DNA from: Spirochaetaceae bacterium
Lineage (GTDB): Bacteria; Spirochaetota; Spirochaetia; Treponematales; Treponemataceae
Length of the DNA: 8,234 nucleotides
Direction of reading: 5' to 3'
Assembly: GCA_017382775.1 (NCBI GenBank)
Contig: JAFNZQ010000304.1
Span: forward strand, 1 to 8,234
The translations under genes were made by a program, and so were the position numbers. This document shows, piece after piece, positions 6,770 through 8,234 of this stretch (the first letter of the stretch is position 1; every line of letters begins with the position of its first letter). Under the pieces are notes generated by a model. That model was not told the DNA's origin. It worked only from the letters and a program-made list of their open reading frames with translations, and ran no database searches.

Positions 6770-6798
6770 TTGACATTTTTCCCAAATTGAGGTAGAAT
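6770..6798 (+). promoter_or_regulatory. Sigma-70 promoter of the fliL-like / sigma factor cluster
   Basis: TTGACA (6770-6775; perfect), 17-base spacer, TAGAAT (6793-6798; 5 of 6). The hexamers and spacing are identical to the yggS promoter. The predicted start is near 6805, which is the GTG start codon of the FliL-like gene. Confidence 0.8.
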
Positions 6799-6804
6799 TT
6801 AAAT

Positions 6805-7287
6805 GTGTTTAATAACCTTAATTTTGTACAAAAAATTTTGTTCATTTTGATGCTGGCAATCATTTTTCTTATTTTGTCGGGCACGATTGCAGCCTTTGTT
6901 ACCAAAAAGGCCGATTTCGCCAGCGGAATGCGTCGTGCCGATCCCTCGCTGCAAAGGGTGGCGAAAAAAAATCCTTCCGGGGACATACTTTTTCTGGAAA
7001 TCGGTAAACTTCGCTTGCTCACTGCGGATTCCACGCCAATTTCCGTGGTTTTATCACCCTATTTCAGCTATTCCTCCACGGACGCTGATGCTGCGGCAGA
7101 GTTGGAGCAAAAAAAACAGATGATGTCGGGAGTGATTTTCAACTATTTTTCCCTTCACACCAAGGAAGAACTGATGGCTTTGGGGGAATTAAAGGTGAAA
7201 GAACAGTTGGCAGAGCAAATAAACCGAAATTTGGTACTGGGCAAGGTAAAAAAAATATATTTTGAACAATATTTATTTATAGATTGA
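6805..7287 (+). CDS. FliL-like single-pass membrane protein
   Basis: This 160-residue protein resembles FliL, an inner-membrane protein with a periplasmic domain that sits around the flagellar stator and stabilises or tunes it. An N-terminal membrane helix spans about 11-32. The C-terminal region carries the FliL pattern: a beta-rich LEIGKLRLLTADSTPISVVL (64-83), an acidic middle (92-101), and FSLHTKEELMALGELKVKEQ (115-134). It ends in INRNLVLGKVKKIYFEQYLF (139-158), matching the family ending of IN..L..G.V..VYF..F. GTG at 6805 is the most upstream start that keeps the membrane helix; an overlapping ATG at 6803 is out of frame. GAGG at 6789-6792 is about 12 bases away and overlaps the -10 box. 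The usual fliL lies among motA/motB or fli genes, which are not seen here, so this may be a second, specialised FliL-like protein. The family call is moderately sure. Confidence 0.75.
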   Translation: MFNNLNFVQKILFILMLAIIFLILSGTIAAFVTKKADFASGMRRADPSLQRVAKKNPSGDILFLEIGKLRLLTADSTPISVVLSPYFSYSSTDADAAAELEQKKQMMSGVIFNYFSLHTKEELMALGELKVKEQLAEQINRNLVLGKVKKIYFEQYLFID

Positions 7288-7321
7288 TGCAACTTTTTTT
7301 TGATTTTTGTGTCAAAATAAC

Positions 7322-7326
7322 GGAGG
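7322..7326 (+). promoter_or_regulatory. Ribosome binding site of the 112-residue membrane protein gene
   Basis: GGAGG 4 bases before the ATG at 7331. It decides the start against the upstream in-frame GTG at 7307. Confidence 0.85.
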
Positions 7327-7330
7327 ACGT

Positions 7331-7669
7331 ATGATTGCGACTAGCCCCGCTGCCCAAGTGATTATCGCCATCATTCCCATTGTGGGTATTGTAATCGGCG
7401 GAACCATTGTGTTCTTTTATCTGTTGTGGCGGCATCGCGAAATAATGATGTTGATAAAAACATCGGCCTATGCACCGGTTAAATTCAACTGGGTGCTGTT
7501 CTCATTGCTGGCTTCCTTGCTGTTGCTGTTGGTGGGATTGGCATTGACAATTTTATTCGCGGTATTGGACGGTTTTTCCTACTCCCTTTTAGGTGGCACT
7601 GTGCCCCTTTCCTTGGGTGTGGGATTGTTGATTTTCTACATTGTCGCCGCAAAAAAAGGCTTGAAGTGA
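7331..7669 (+). CDS. Small three-helix membrane protein of unknown function, upstream of ECF sigma factor
   Basis: This is a 112-residue hydrophobic protein with three predicted membrane helices, about 8-33, 54-80 and 87-107. A short positively charged loop begins WRHREIMMLIK (33-43). The helix followed by R-H-x-E and a hydrophobic stretch is faintly like small membrane proteins annotated DUF6249, some of which sit beside ECF sigma genes; I cannot confirm that. The ATG at 7331 is fixed by CGGAGG at 7321-7326 with a 4-base gap; an in-frame GTG at 7307 lacks such a site. The TGA stop is 1 base before the sigma factor start, so the two are probably translationally coupled. A role in sensing or holding the sigma factor at the membrane is an inference from position only. 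No zinc-binding anti-sigma motif (HxxxCxxC) is present. Confidence 0.82.
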   Translation: MIATSPAAQVIIAIIPIVGIVIGGTIVFFYLLWRHREIMMLIKTSAYAPVKFNWVLFSLLASLLLLLVGLALTILFAVLDGFSYSLLGGTVPLSLGVGLLIFYIVAAKKGLK

Positions 7670-7670
7670 T

Positions 7671-8234
7671 TTGTTGCAAAATCCGTTCAAGCCAAATCCG
7701 CAAAAACGTGATTTAAAAATCATCCGTGACGTTTTGGCGGGAGAAAAAAGCAGATTCTCCGAATTGGTAATTGAATATGCTCCGAGGGTAAAGGCCTTTG
7801 CCCGTCGTTTTTTTCGTAACGAAAGCGATTTGGACGATTTGTTGCAAGAAGTTTTCGTAAAAGCCTATTCGAATTTGGGTACCTTCCGCGGAAATTCCCT
7901 TTTTTCCACATGGCTTTTACGAATTACATATACCACTGCAATAAATGTTTTGAATCGCACACGGGCGGATTTGCCCTTGCCGGAATATTTCGATGAGCCT
8001 TCTCCCAATGCCACTCCCGATGAGGTGCATATGAGGGGACTTGCCATGGAGGCTGTACGCGAGGCCGTTTCGGATTTGCCGGAAGTGTGCAAACAATGTA
8101 TACTTATGTACTTTTTTGATGGATTGCAATACAGTGATATTGCAGAAATTTTGGACCTTCCGTTGAACACGGTTAAGTCCCATATATTTCGCGCAAAGAA
8201 AAATTTGAGCGAAAAACTCAAGGATGAAAAATGA
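7671..8234 (+). CDS. ECF (sigma-24/RpoE-like) RNA polymerase sigma factor
   Basis: This 187-residue protein is a typical extracytoplasmic-function sigma-70 factor, made of regions 2 and 4 only. Region 2 runs about 29-98 and contains ESDLDDLLQEVFVKAY at 51-66 (core RNA polymerase binding) and FSTWLLRITYTTAINVLNR at 78-96 (-10 recognition). A short acidic linker (100-122) leads to region 4, about 127-182: LPEVCKQCILMYFFDGLQYS at 136-155, then the helix-turn-helix IAEILDLPLNTVKSHIFRAK at 157-176 (-35 recognition). No ATG is available before region 2. TTG at 7671 or 7674 is therefore the start, 1 or 4 bases after the preceding stop, with only weak AAAGG (7655-7659) or GAAG upstream; coupling probably matters. 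The stop is the last codon of the window, so any anti-sigma gene downstream would be outside. Confidence 0.93.
   Translation: MLQNPFKPNPQKRDLKIIRDVLAGEKSRFSELVIEYAPRVKAFARRFFRNESDLDDLLQEVFVKAYSNLGTFRGNSLFSTWLLRITYTTAINVLNRTRADLPLPEYFDEPSPNATPDEVHMRGLAMEAVREAVSDLPEVCKQCILMYFFDGLQYSDIAEILDLPLNTVKSHIFRAKKNLSEKLKDEK

Noticed and set aside
6678..7034. Minus-strand open frame (118 codons) spanning the cls/fliL-like spacer
   Set aside because: It runs antisense to the promoter and the N-terminal half of the FliL-like gene, and no ribosome binding site or domain was seen.
7298..7317. TTTTGA/TCAAAA inverted repeat between the FliL-like and 112-residue genes, considered as a terminator
   Set aside because: The 6-base stem is almost all A-T with an 8-base loop and no T-run after it; too weak for an intrinsic terminator.
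1..8234. Mobile element, phage, CRISPR array, tRNA or defence system
   Set aside because: No transposase or integrase motifs, spaced direct repeats, tRNA-like cloverleaf or defence domains were seen; the genes are core metabolism, RNA modification, membrane and regulation.

Overview
The window looks like a piece of a spirochaete chromosome, most likely a Treponema-like species. This rests on moderate to low GC content, dense operons with 4-base overlaps, a ComEC that lacks the metallo-beta-lactamase domain, and a FliL-like protein beside an ECF sigma factor. No single marker proves the taxon. It contains nine protein genes and almost no spacer; the longest non-coding stretch is about 118 bases. 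I see no RNA genes, insertion sequences, phage genes, CRISPR arrays or signs of recent transfer.

Region 1 (1-1980, + strand): the 3' part of a comEC/rec2-type DNA-uptake channel gene, cut by the window start, is followed after 9 bases by rsmA (ksgA), the 16S rRNA dimethyladenosine transferase.

Region 2 (1977-5084, - strand): a compact operon reads leftward. It begins with a yggS-type PLP homeostasis protein driven by a near-consensus sigma-70 promoter. Next come an unrecognised secreted or membrane-anchored 241-residue protein, an RluD-like 23S pseudouridine synthase with an S4 domain, and a shorter, divergent RluA-family paralogue. The last three are joined by ATGA and GTGA stop/start overlaps. 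The operon meets rsmA tail to tail in a palindromic TTAA that supplies both stop codons. Three of the genes around this junction are therefore rRNA-modification enzymes (one methyltransferase, two pseudouridine synthases).

Region 3 (5085-6686, + strand): cls, a membrane cardiolipin synthase with two HKD motifs, is divergent from yggS. The two promoters sit back to back, and the cls promoter's predicted start point lies almost on the ATG, so the transcript may be leaderless.

Region 4 (6770-8234, + strand): a second near-consensus promoter (TTGACA, 17-base spacer, TAGAAT; the same hexamers and spacing as at yggS) precedes a FliL-like single-pass protein. A 112-residue three-pass membrane protein and an ECF sigma factor follow, the latter starting 1 base after the preceding stop on a TTG codon. 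This looks like a small envelope- or motility-linked regulatory cluster that may continue past the window end.

Most of the window is ordinary core genome. The points worth a second look are the promoter/start-codon geometry (possible leaderless transcripts), the divergent pseudouridine synthase paralogue, the unrecognised 241-residue membrane protein, and the FliL-like/small membrane protein/ECF sigma group. I did not find a convincing new defence or mobile system.
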